Source: Terribacillus sp. DMT04 (lineage in GTDB: Bacteria; Bacillota; Bacilli; Bacillales; Amphibacillaceae). Taken from it: a DNA stretch of 64,000 bases. The notes under the pieces were generated by a model, which did not search any database, was not told the origin of the DNA, and saw nothing but the letters and a program-made list of their open reading frames with translations. Position numbers and translations under genes: made by a program. The DNA is taken from NCBI RefSeq assembly GCF_019056395.1, contig NZ_CP077639.1, positions 2,606,001 through 2,670,000 of the forward strand, read 5' to 3'. Positions 1 through 8,474 of the stretch are shown one piece after another (position 1 is the first letter of the stretch; each line of letters opens with the position of its first letter).

Positions 1-720
1 TTCGGAGCCGCTTCCTGGCACAAAATTGATAACGCCCTTCGGCACACCTGCTTGCTCCAGTACTTCGACAAACTGTGCCGCAATAACTGGTGTAGCACTT
101 GCCGGCTTCAAGACAACGGTGTTACCTGTTACGAGTGGTGCAACGGTTGTTCCTGCCATGATTGCGAACAAGAAGTTCCACGGCGAAATAACGACTGTAA
201 CACCAGTCGGCGTATAAATATAGCGGTTCGATTCTCCCTCACGAGAGAGAATCTCTTTGCCCGGTGCAAGCTCCATCATCTGACGGGCGTAATATTCCAT
301 AAAGTCAATTGCTTCGGCTGTGTCGGCATCTGCCTCTTTCCAAGGCTTGCCGGCTTCCTTCACAAGCAGCGCTGAGAAATAATGTTTCTTACGGCGAACG
401 ATGGCTGCCGCTCGCATGAGAATGTGCGCACGCTCTTCTGCTTTTGTATAACGCCATGTTTCAAATGCTGTTGCAGCTGCTTCAATGGCACGTTCTGCAT
501 GTTCTTGAGAAGCTTTCGACACTTCCCCAACTATTTCTTCTTTATCTGCTGGGTTAATGGAGACGATTTTGTCATCAGTCGTTACCTTTTCGCCGTCGAT
601 TACAAGAGGGTACTTGTTTCCCATCACATGTTGTACCTGCTTCAGTGCCTCTTGGAAAGCCTGTTGCTCTTGCTCCTGTGTAAAATCAGTGAACGGTTCG
701 TGTTTATAAGGTGTTGTCAC
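1..720 (-). CDS. putC: Delta-1-pyrroline-5-carboxylate dehydrogenase, 5' part only
   Basis: This enzyme oxidises glutamate semialdehyde (P5C) to glutamate with NAD, the second step of proline breakdown in the cytosol. Only the first 240 codons are present; the gene leaves the window at base 1, so the catalytic Cys and Glu are not visible. The N-terminal half has the aldehyde dehydrogenase features: a [14 protein letters not shown] cofactor segment and VLKPASATP. The start is GTG at 718-720, preceded by AAAGGAG 7 bases upstream. It lies 19 bases after putB on the same strand, the usual put operon order. RocA of arginine catabolism is the same family; the putB neighbour favours the proline role. 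Confidence 0.93.
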   Translation of the reverse strand, partial: MTTPYKHEPFTDFTQEQEQQAFQEALKQVQHVMGNKYPLVIDGEKVTTDDKIVSINPADKEEIVGEVSKASQEHAERAIEAAATAFETWRYTKAEERAHILMRAAAIVRRKKHYFSALLVKEAGKPWKEADADTAEAIDFMEYYARQMMELAPGKEILSREGESNRYIYTPTGVTVVISPWNFLFAIMAGTTVAPLVTGNTVVLKPASATPVIAAQFVEVLEQAGVPKGVINFVPGSGSE

Positions 721-739
721 GATAGATCGCTCCTTTTGT

Positions 740-1656
740 TTATTTTTTGGTCATACCTTTCCATGCAAATGCAATATTTGCTGGCCGCTCTGCCAGCCTG
801 CGCATAAAGTAGCCGTACCAGTCATCTCCATAAGGCAAGTAAATCCGAACCTTATAGCCTTGCTTGACGAGCTCTTCCTGCAGCTGCTCCCGCATGCCAT
901 ACAGCATTTGAAATTCAAATTTATCTTTTCCTATTCCTTTTTCCAGTGCATAATGTTTAGCAAAGGAGATCATCTGCTCATCATGCGTAGCGATAGCTGT
1001 ATAGTTCCCGCTATCCAGCTGTTTGGCGATTAATTTACGATAGTTGGCATCAACGTCCCGCTTTTCTTGGAAAGCAACCGACACCCGTTCCTTGTAGGCG
1101 CCTTTCACTAAGCGAACGAATGGCTGCAAATGCTGCATGCTCTCCAAATCTTCATCACTTCGGTAAAGATACGCTTGTATGACAGTGCTCACATTTTGGT
1201 ACTCAGCCTTCAATTCTTGAAAAAGACTTAATGTTTGCGCACATCGCGTTGCATCTTCCATGTCAATCGTCACCATGACATCGAGACGATCCGCAGCTGT
1301 CAAAATCCGGCGCAAGTTCAGGCGGACAAGCTCTTCACTAATGTCCAGCCCAAGCGAGGTCAGTTTCAATGAAACATGCGCATCCAGATTTTCTTTTTGA
1401 TCATCTCTAGCGCTGCGACAATTCCGCTTGTACGCTCTAGCGTCGTTAGTGGATCGTCAACATACTCACCTAGGTGATCCACTGTTACACTCATGCCGGC
1501 TTTGTTTTGTTCCTGTATAAATGGAATGGCTTGATCGAAGGATACACCGCCAACGATTTTTCCTTTTACCATCTTAATGCCATATTGGCTGGCCAATTTG
1601 TTCAACTGCTGGTTCTTTGATAAATACAAGAAAAAATTGCGAGATAAAGCTTCCAA
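740..1656 (-). pseudogene. putB: Proline dehydrogenase, split by a one-base frameshift
   Basis: Proline dehydrogenase is an FAD enzyme that makes P5C from proline. Two adjacent reading frames together cover a normal-length protein of about 305 residues. The N-terminal part (SRNFFLYLSKN, VDHLGEYVDD) and the C-terminal part (YGMREQLQEEL, YLPYGDDWYGYFMRRLAERP) both look well conserved. The frame is lost in a run of five A on the coding strand (1394-1398), after about residue 87. One extra A would restore the expected MIKKENLDAHVSLKL. The start is probably TTG at 1654-1656 behind GGGAGGTG, not the longer upstream reading. The rest is undamaged, so this is either a very recent mutation or a homopolymer sequencing error. 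It is first in the operon with putC. Confidence 0.85.
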
Positions 1657-1895
1657 CTGTAACACCTCCCAATTCACTTGCACATGTGCTATATGTTCAT
1701 TGTAGTCGGATAAGAAAAGGCTTACAATATGCAATAATGACAAACATTTCTCCTGGTTTTGTGTGTTTTACACAAAGATTAACTAGATGCATTATTATTT
1801 CCGCTTGACTGGTTTACTTGTTTGTTCTTACGGTAACATGTACCTATTAATGGTTCGATTTACATCATATGACGAACCAATGTGGAGGGCTTTTC
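1657..1895. other. Divergent intergenic region between putB and the GH10 gene
   Basis: These 239 bases separate the putB start from the xylanase start and must hold both promoters. The xylanase ribosome site GGAGGGC lies just before 1896. I see no convincing cre site and no regulator dyad that I can name. Confidence 0.4.
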
Positions 1896-2933
1896 ATGAA
1901 GAAGCGTAAATGGATCTGGATTGGAAGCGTTATCCTTCTAATCGGGATTGCACTAGGAGGGTATTTGATGGAAAGACAAGCTTTGGGCAAACTCGCAGAC
2001 GATGAAGATTTACGTATTGGCTCTTCCATTCTGTATGATGCACTAATGGAAGATAAAGACTACCAAGACCTTGCAACGACTGAATTTTCCAGCTGGACGA
2101 TTGAAAATGAAATGAAGATGGATGCCATGCAGCCCGAGGAAGGTGCTTTCAATTACGTCAAAGTTGATGAAATGGTTGAGATGGCTCAGGAGCATGATAT
2201 TGCAATCCGCGGTCATGTACTCGTTTGGGGAGAAGCACTGCCAGCTTGGGTACAAGCACAAGCCGTCGACCGTACGTCAGCTGAACGTATACTAAAATCG
2301 CATATTCAAAGCATCGTCACACATTATAAAGGCAGCATTGATACTTTTGACGTTGTAAATGAAGCGTATCACGATAATGGTACGCTCCGGGATAATATAT
2401 GGCTGCGTACAATCGGTCCGGATTATATACCGCTTGCTTTTCAATGGGCGCACGAAGCCAACCCCGATGCTAAACTTTATTACAATGACTTTGGCACAGA
2501 GATGTCTAACGAAAAATCAGAAGCTATGCTAGAGGCATTAAGTGCTTGGAAAGAAGAAGGCGTTCCAATTGATGGCATCGGCACACAGATGCACATAGAC
2601 GCAGCTGATCCCCGCTTTTCCAAGGAGCGTATCGCAGAATGGTTCCAACGGATTGAGAATGCTGGATTCCAAGTAGCTGTCACAGAGATGGATGTGAAAT
2701 TGCAGAATCTCAACAATGGAGATGCGAAGAATATCCAAGCAGAGCGGTACGGAGATGTTATGGAGGTCTGTCTGGATACAACAGCTTGTGAAGCATTCAC
2801 TGTTTGGGGCATTTCCGATAATTATAGCTGGGTTACCGAAAAAGAATCACCTGATGGGAAGCCATTATTATTTGATGAAAACAGCCAGCCCAAAAAGGCC
2901 TATCACACAATAAAACGGAAGCTGTTATTTTAA
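1896..2933 (+). CDS. GH10 family endo-beta-1,4-xylanase, membrane-anchored
   Basis: This is a 345-residue glycoside hydrolase of family 10, which cuts beta-1,4 xylan or related glycans with retention of configuration. The acid/base Glu is about residue 156 in DVVNEA and the nucleophile Glu about 264 in VTEMD. GIGTQMHI and the HVLVWGEALPAW segment are also family signatures. Residues 6-24 form one hydrophobic helix after MKKRK with no clear cleavage site, so the enzyme is probably tethered to the outer face of the membrane. ATG 1896 is preferred over the upstream in-frame ATG because GGAGGGC sits before it. It precedes a polysaccharide synthase gene on the same strand, with a hairpin terminator between. 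The natural substrate is not shown by the sequence. Confidence 0.9.
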   Translation: MKKRKWIWIGSVILLIGIALGGYLMERQALGKLADDEDLRIGSSILYDALMEDKDYQDLATTEFSSWTIENEMKMDAMQPEEGAFNYVKVDEMVEMAQEHDIAIRGHVLVWGEALPAWVQAQAVDRTSAERILKSHIQSIVTHYKGSIDTFDVVNEAYHDNGTLRDNIWLRTIGPDYIPLAFQWAHEANPDAKLYYNDFGTEMSNEKSEAMLEALSAWKEEGVPIDGIGTQMHIDAADPRFSKERIAEWFQRIENAGFQVAVTEMDVKLQNLNNGDAKNIQAERYGDVMEVCLDTTACEAFTVWGISDNYSWVTEKESPDGKPLLFDENSQPKKAYHTIKRKLLF

Positions 2934-2945
2934 TTAGCTTAGGAG

Positions 2946-2982
2946 ATAGACTACTGCCGTTCGTGGCATAGTCTATTTTTTA
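2946..2982 (+). terminator. Terminator after the GH10 gene
   Basis: An imperfect stem (AGACTACTGCC pairing with GGCATAGTCT) is followed by a T-rich run, 13 bases after the GH10 stop. Confidence 0.8.
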
Positions 2983-3114
2983 TGCTTATTTTCCTATTCA
3001 TCCGCAATTTATTTCTATAACTTATGACATAAGCAGAAGGAATTAAGGGAAGAAGAAAGACAGGCTCGATTCCTAGCAATGTTCGATAAATACTAGAAAT
3101 AAAGGAAGTGATGG

Positions 3115-5376
3115 ATGGTGCAAACGTCAGAAATCATTTGGCTGGCTGCTTCCACAGCCGTATTACTTATCTTGTATCTATTTGCCCGAAAACACCTATT
3201 CGCCAAATATGTATTGCTGGCAGCCTTTTTAGGGTTAAATCTTGTTTATCTTATCTGGCGGACCGCCTTTACGCTTCCGACCGTTGGTATTATCAGCTTG
3301 ATTGTCGGCATTTTACTGTTAATTACCGAATGGGCCGGGTATTTGCAGTCCATCGTCTTTACGATTCTGTCTTGGAAACCGTTCCAGCGGAAAACCATTC
3401 CGCTGTCTGCTTTTGAAGAACTTCCAACAGTGGATGTGTATATTGCTACTTATAATGAGCCAAGCGATCTATTAAAGCGGACTATAGTAGCAAGCCAGAT
3501 GATGCACTACCCGAAGGACAAGCTGAACGTTTACGTTTGTGATGATGGCAGACGAACAGCTATTCGCGAGCTGACAGAATCATTGGGCGCTTCTTATTTA
3601 GACCGCCCAGACAACAAGCATCAAAAAGCCGGCAACTTGAACGCGGCTATGAAAAAGACAGATGGCGAGATTATTGTCACAATGGATGCAGACATGGTTC
3701 CGCGTGCTAATTTTCTGGAGCGGACTCTCGGTTATTTCACAGACGAAAAAGTCTCCTTCGTGCAAGCACCACAAGTGTTTTACAACTCCGACGCATTTCA
3801 ATATAACCTATTCTTCGAGGATAACATCACGAACGAACAGGATTTCTTTATGCGCCGTCTGGAAGAAGGCAAAGACCGATTTAATGCAACGATGTATGTT
3901 GGCAGTAATGCTCTGTTCCGCCGTTCTGCTTTAGAAGCTATTGGCGGTTTCGCAACAGGTGTCATTACCGAAGATATGGCTACCGGCATGCTGCTGCAAA
4001 CAAAAGGTCAAAAAACGGTGTTTGTCAATGAAACGCTGGCTGTTGGGTTATCCCCCGAAACGTATGCGGATTTGCTGAAGCAGCGTGACCGTTGGTGCCG
4101 GGGAAACATCCAAGTCATCCGAAAATGGAACCCACTTACAATCAAAGGGCTAAGTTTTATGCAGCGTCTGTTGTATATGGATGGTATTCATTATTGGTTT
4201 TTCGGCATTTATAAAATGGTCTACTTACTTGCTCCGCTGTTGTTCCTGCTGTTTGGTATTTATAGTTTGCAAACAGATTTCTCCACCTTGGTGTTATATT
4301 GGCTGCCGGCCTTTTTGTCATCCCAGCTGGCTTTCCGCCGGATGGCAGACAACAAACGAACAACATTATGGAGTCATGTTTATGAAGTAGCACTTGCACC
4401 TTACATGGCTTTATCTGTTCTGACAGAGATCTTTTTACGAAAATCAATTACATTCAATGTCACCCGCAAAGGAATTCTCAATAACCGACGTCATTTTCTA
4501 TGGCGCACGAGTACGCCGTATATCATCTTGCTCGCTATGAGTCTTGTCAGTGTCGTCATGATTGTTATTGATTTATTCACACCTATTCAGCTGTATCATA
4601 ATGTCGAGATGCTATATATCAATATCTTCTGGGTGCTCTATAATGCTGTTGCACTTGTGATGGCACTTATTATCGCAGTGGAACGCCCGCGTTTCCGAGA
4701 AGCCGAGCGTTTTGATGTCACAATAGAAGCTCAAGTGAAAAATTCACTTGATGGCGCCTCTTATCCAGCAAGAATTATTGACTTAAGCGAATATGGCGCT
4801 CGTTTAGAATTGCTTGATGTCAAGTCTGCTCATATGCTCTCAGCTGGTGCTTCTCTCACATTATGCGCCGGACCGCTTCAAGACGTGCAGCTGCGAAAAC
4901 ATTGGGTATCCCAGCAAGGGACAAGCTATTATGCCGGCATTTCGTTTCAGGATGTTACCCAGGAGCAATACCGTTCACTCGTTCAGATTTTGTTCGTGGA
5001 CGCAGCAGATATTTACTCTAACCGAGAATATGTGAATTCCACACTTTGGCGTGCGGTATCGCGCTTCTTTCGACAAACTCAAGCGGCACCGAAACAAGCG
5101 GAACGGCAGAGTATTCGAGAAACTATTTCTGTACCAGCCATCTTGCAACCCGACAGTAATAACAAGATAGAGACGACTTTAGTGGATTATAGCTTGAGCG
5201 GCTGCCAAGTAGAGCTCAGACGATCACTAAGTCCAGGACAGATTTTGCGCTTGTCCACAAGCCATAATAGTTTCCGTGATAGTGATGTTCGCGTCCAATG
5301 GGTTCAAAAACGCGGTCGCAGCTATATAGCCGGCCTGCGCTTCCTGACCGAAACTGCTGATTCAGATACTGCTTAA
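3115..5376 (+). CDS. BcsA-like processive glycosyltransferase with two PilZ domains
   Basis: This 753-residue integral membrane GT2 enzyme resembles cellulose synthase catalytic subunits. Three N-terminal helices precede the catalytic domain at about 100-335, which shows VDVYIATYNE, CDDG, the DAD metal motif, TED and the acceptor motif QRDRW. More helices follow at about 355-520. The C-terminus has two PilZ modules, each with RxxxR and DxSxxG: RPRFR plus DLSEYG near 525-560, and RQSIR plus DYSLSG near 665-697. PilZ domains bind cyclic di-GMP, so allosteric control by that nucleotide is expected. ATG 3115 follows AAAGGAAG. No BcsB or other subunits lie nearby; the GH10 gene upstream may act on the same polymer. 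The product sugar is unknown. Confidence 0.88.
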   Translation: MVQTSEIIWLAASTAVLLILYLFARKHLFAKYVLLAAFLGLNLVYLIWRTAFTLPTVGIISLIVGILLLITEWAGYLQSIVFTILSWKPFQRKTIPLSAFEELPTVDVYIATYNEPSDLLKRTIVASQMMHYPKDKLNVYVCDDGRRTAIRELTESLGASYLDRPDNKHQKAGNLNAAMKKTDGEIIVTMDADMVPRANFLERTLGYFTDEKVSFVQAPQVFYNSDAFQYNLFFEDNITNEQDFFMRRLEEGKDRFNATMYVGSNALFRRSALEAIGGFATGVITEDMATGMLLQTKGQKTVFVNETLAVGLSPETYADLLKQRDRWCRGNIQVIRKWNPLTIKGLSFMQRLLYMDGIHYWFFGIYKMVYLLAPLLFLLFGIYSLQTDFSTLVLYWLPAFLSSQLAFRRMADNKRTTLWSHVYEVALAPYMALSVLTEIFLRKSITFNVTRKGILNNRRHFLWRTSTPYIILLAMSLVSVVMIVIDLFTPIQLYHNVEMLYINIFWVLYNAVALVMALIIAVERPRFREAERFDVTIEAQVKNSLDGASYPARIIDLSEYGARLELLDVKSAHMLSAGASLTLCAGPLQDVQLRKHWVSQQGTSYYAGISFQDVTQEQYRSLVQILFVDAADIYSNREYVNSTLWRAVSRFFRQTQAAPKQAERQSIRETISVPAILQPDSNNKIETTLVDYSLSGCQVELRRSLSPGQILRLSTSHNSFRDSDVRVQWVQKRGRSYIAGLRFLTETADSDTA

Positions 5377-5423
5377 TACGTCTCCCGTTTCTGTTACTCG
5401 TTTTCTTGCCAGTAAACTCAAAA

Positions 5424-5458
5424 ATAGAGCAGAAGGAGTATAACCTTCTGCTCTTTCT
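5424..5458. terminator. Bidirectional terminator between convergent genes
   Basis: A perfect 11-base-pair stem (AGAGCAGAAGG / CCTTCTGCTCT) has T-rich flanks on both strands. It serves the synthase gene and the convergent minus-strand gene at 5467. Confidence 0.9.
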
Positions 5459-5466
5459 GCGATTGC

Positions 5467-6138
5467 TCATCCCTTTATATATTCATACAGTTCCTGTGTC
5501 TCAGCCTCTGCACCGAATGCCCGCGTTGCATCCCATATCTTGTCCACGTCTGCTCCATTGATTTCTGCATCTAAGTCATGAAAGATGCGATGCACGTAGC
5601 GCAAGCTGTTCACATCTGCACTATCCGTTGCAATGCGCATGAAGGCTTCTGCATTCCACATATCGTTTACCGCTTCAGAATCTGCAAAGCCTTCTGTGCG
5701 CAGACGCTCTACATCTTCCTTCAGCTGTTTCCATTCTTCCGATTGCGCCAAATAATCAATATCTACGCTGTTAATATGGCCCCATCCGGTAAGATCGTTC
5801 AAATAGGCATGCTGGTCGCTAATAATTTGTTTGGCGAGCTCTTCATTCTGATAGGCCACTGATGTATCATAGTTCTCGTACGTTAGGGTAGAAAGAAAAT
5901 CTTTTGTATCGCCTGAAAGCTCTGTAAACTGTGATGCTCCCGCTTCTTTTCTTTCTTCTGCTGGCTCAATCTCCACTACCTCTTGTTCCTCTGCCTCTGC
6001 TGCCTGCTCAGCAACCGACTGCTCCTGCTGTTTTGAATCTGCACTGCTTCCGCCATCACTTGATAAGAAAAAGTAAGCCCCTGTACCAATGACAGCTACT
6101 AGAACAATACTTACTAATGTAAGAAAAAATGCCTTCAA
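5467..6138 (-). CDS. Uncharacterised membrane-anchored extracytoplasmic protein
   Basis: I do not recognise this 223-residue protein. A hydrophobic helix at about 4-26 is followed by a Ser-, Glu- and Gln-rich linker (about 30-65) and a soluble domain rich in Trp, Asp and Tyr (about 70-223). The arrangement suggests an outer-face domain tethered to the membrane. There is no lipobox cysteine. The start is TTG at 6136-6138 with AAGGAGG seven bases upstream. It is a single gene between a shared terminator and ppk, so context gives no function. Some Bacillaceae lipoprotein-like proteins of unknown role have a similar layout. Confidence 0.75.
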   Translation of the reverse strand: MKAFFLTLVSIVLVAVIGTGAYFFLSSDGGSSADSKQQEQSVAEQAAEAEEQEVVEIEPAEERKEAGASQFTELSGDTKDFLSTLTYENYDTSVAYQNEELAKQIISDQHAYLNDLTGWGHINSVDIDYLAQSEEWKQLKEDVERLRTEGFADSEAVNDMWNAEAFMRIATDSADVNSLRYVHRIFHDLDAEINGADVDKIWDATRAFGAEAETQELYEYIKG

Positions 6139-6260
6139 TGTATTGCCTCCTTGTTCGAATCATATGACTATTATAAAAATTGCTAGATTCCATTATAACA
6201 ATACTTACCAGTAATTTTTGTCGAAATGTAAAAACAGGACGCAATCAGCGTCCTGTTTTT

Positions 6261-8387
6261 CTATTCTTCATCCTCCATCATATACCGATATGCTTCTGCG
6301 AATAAGGTCATCTGGCTATCTACCAGTTCTTCGTTATCCCCTCGCGTTACATAATGATAGACGCCGAATTCATCTTGCTCTCTCGCTTTGCTGTTATCTT
6401 GCAGCATTAAATCAAGAATATTGCGAATCCGACGTTTAATCGGACCGTCATAGATTGGGAATAAGATTTCCACTCGCTTCTCCATATTCCGTGTCATCAT
6501 ATCTGCTGAAGACAACTGAATTTTCTCTTCCCCATTATGATGGAAATAATAAATACGTGTATGCTCTAAATATCTGCCAACAATGCTTCGGACGCGGATG
6601 TTTTCACTGATTCCTTTGATTCCCGGACGTAAACAGCAAATTCCTCGAATGATCAAATCTATTTGGATACCCGCAACCGATGCTTCGTACAGCTTCTGAA
6701 TAATTGGTTTATCCGTAAGGGAATTCATTTTCATAATAATGCGTCCATTGTTATAACGCTTATGCATCTGGATTTCATCATCAATCATCTTAATAATATC
6801 AACTCGGATGTCGAATGGTGCTACCGATAAATGATGGAACGTCGGCTTCTCGGTATATCCGCTCAAATAGTTAAAGAAATTCGTCGCATCAATACCCATC
6901 TTCCGTTTCGAAGTGAACAGTCCCATATCTGTGTATAGCTTGGCTGTCTGATCATTATAGTTACCCGTACCAAGATGAACAAAACGCTCAATTCGGTTAT
7001 GCTTTCTTCGGACTACTAAAGTTATTTTGCTGTGGGTTTTCAGATGTGTCATACCATAGATAACATGACAGCCCGATTTTTCCAGCTCCTTCGCCCATTG
7101 TACATTATTCTCTTCATCGAAACGTGCTTTCAGCTCAAACAAAACAGTCACTTGTTTGCCCTTTTCGGCTGCTCGTTTTAACGCATCAATAATTGGCGAA
7201 TCACCGCTCACTCGGTAAAGCGTCTGCTTGATTGCCAACACATCTGGGTCATCGGCTGCTTTGGACACAAAATCTACAATCGGCTCAAATGACTCGTAAG
7301 GATGATGCAGGAAAATATCGCGGTCATTAATCGCATCAAATAGATTTTCATCTGTCTCAATCTCTGCCGGCGGCTGTGGAATAAGCATTTCGTATACAAG
7401 ATGTTCTCGTTTTGGAGCAACTAATTTATAAAACTGCATCATTTTTGTAAGGTCAATTGGTCCATCAATTTCATAGACATCTTTTCGGTGAATGTCTAAT
7501 GTCTCCGTTAGGAAGTTAACCATGCTAAGGTCATATTCCTGTTTTGGGATTTCGAGCCGGACAGCTGCGCCCCATTTACGCTTTTTCAGTTCTTTCTCGA
7601 TAACCTTTAACAGATCACGAGCTCCCTCTTCATGAATTGTCAAATCTGCATTTCGGGTAATGCGGAATACAGTGGATGATTTGATTTGATAACCACGGAA
7701 GAGCTTGTAGATATAATAGCTAATCACATCTTCCAGCAGGACGAAATGCAGCGCATCTTCGCTTGTATCTGCCAGCGGAATAAACCGATCCAGCACGGCA
7801 GGTACTTGTACAATCGCTCGCTTATGCTGCTTCTCCTGGTCAAGCTCTCTTTCATCCAGTAAGGAAACAGCCAAGTTCAAGCTCTTGTTCAGCAGCATCG
7901 GAAACGGCCGGTAGGCATCGACTGCCATTGGTGTGAGAACAGGAAAAATCTCTTCTTCAAAAAATGTTTCCAACCGAAGCAGCTGCGCACTGGAAAGCTG
8001 GTCCATCTTGAGCAGCTCCACCTTTTCCTCACGCAGTTCTGGAATAATGCTCTCTTGAAAAACATTATTTTGTACTTCTACAAGACGATGTGCCTTAGCA
8101 CCTATTTTCTGGAGCTGCTGCTTCGGTGTCATGCCAGCTTTATTCTCTGGCCGATTGAAACCAGCTTTCACTTGATCCTTCAGACCCGCTACGCGCACCA
8201 TAATGAACTCGTCCAAATTGGAACTGAAAATTGACAGAAACTTTAGTCTCTCCAACAAAGGGTTGCGCTTATCAAGCGCTTCTTCCAGCACTCGTTCATT
8301 AAAAGCAAGCCAACTCAACTCTCGGTTATTGTAATACTTCGGGTTGTTCAATTCTACCCGCAACTGTTCCTCTGTTCTCAATTCCAC
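6261..8387 (-). CDS. ppk: Polyphosphate kinase (PPK1)
   Basis: PPK1 reversibly transfers the terminal phosphate of ATP to inorganic polyphosphate. The 708-residue length is typical. NRELSWLAFNERV at about 22-34 opens the N-terminal domain. HLGTGNYN near residue 471 carries the His expected to be phosphorylated, and the second active-site His is in FHHNG near 616. KTHSKITLVVRR belongs to the phospholipase-D-like fold. The start is GTG at 8385-8387 with only a weak ribosome site. It follows ppx by 87 bases on the same strand, and that gap holds PhoP-type repeats and a TATAAT hexamer, so ppk may have its own phosphate-starvation promoter. Confidence 0.96.
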   Translation of the reverse strand: MELRTEEQLRVELNNPKYYNNRELSWLAFNERVLEEALDKRNPLLERLKFLSIFSSNLDEFIMVRVAGLKDQVKAGFNRPENKAGMTPKQQLQKIGAKAHRLVEVQNNVFQESIIPELREEKVELLKMDQLSSAQLLRLETFFEEEIFPVLTPMAVDAYRPFPMLLNKSLNLAVSLLDERELDQEKQHKRAIVQVPAVLDRFIPLADTSEDALHFVLLEDVISYYIYKLFRGYQIKSSTVFRITRNADLTIHEEGARDLLKVIEKELKKRKWGAAVRLEIPKQEYDLSMVNFLTETLDIHRKDVYEIDGPIDLTKMMQFYKLVAPKREHLVYEMLIPQPPAEIETDENLFDAINDRDIFLHHPYESFEPIVDFVSKAADDPDVLAIKQTLYRVSGDSPIIDALKRAAEKGKQVTVLFELKARFDEENNVQWAKELEKSGCHVIYGMTHLKTHSKITLVVRRKHNRIERFVHLGTGNYNDQTAKLYTDMGLFTSKRKMGIDATNFFNYLSGYTEKPTFHHLSVAPFDIRVDIIKMIDDEIQMHKRYNNGRIIMKMNSLTDKPIIQKLYEASVAGIQIDLIIRGICCLRPGIKGISENIRVRSIVGRYLEHTRIYYFHHNGEEKIQLSSADMMTRNMEKRVEILFPIYDGPIKRRIRNILDLMLQDNSKAREQDEFGVYHYVTRGDNEELVDSQMTLFAEAYRYMMEDEE

Positions 8388-8418
8388 GCACCACTTTTCG
8401 ACAATATTCTTCGCTTTT

Positions 8419-8472
8419 ATTATAACAGCTGCGTCTCTTCCAGCAGTAAAACAATTGTAAATTTTGTGTAAA
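8419..8472 (-). promoter_or_regulatory. PhoP-type direct repeats and -10 hexamer before ppk
   Basis: Read on the minus strand, TTTACA, TTTACA and TTTACT occur as three repeats (8467-8472, 8456-8461, 8445-8450), each separated by exactly 5 bases. This is the layout of Bacillus PhoP boxes. TATAAT lies 20 bases downstream (8419-8424), with no good -35, as expected of an activator-dependent promoter. Binding is inferred. Confidence 0.65.
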
Positions 8473-8474
8473 GT

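Noticed and set aside
1394..1400. Programmed -1 frameshifting in putB
   Set aside because: CAAAAAG would give the right product in principle, but the heptamer does not allow full re-pairing in the P site, no stimulatory stem was seen and the family is not known to use it.
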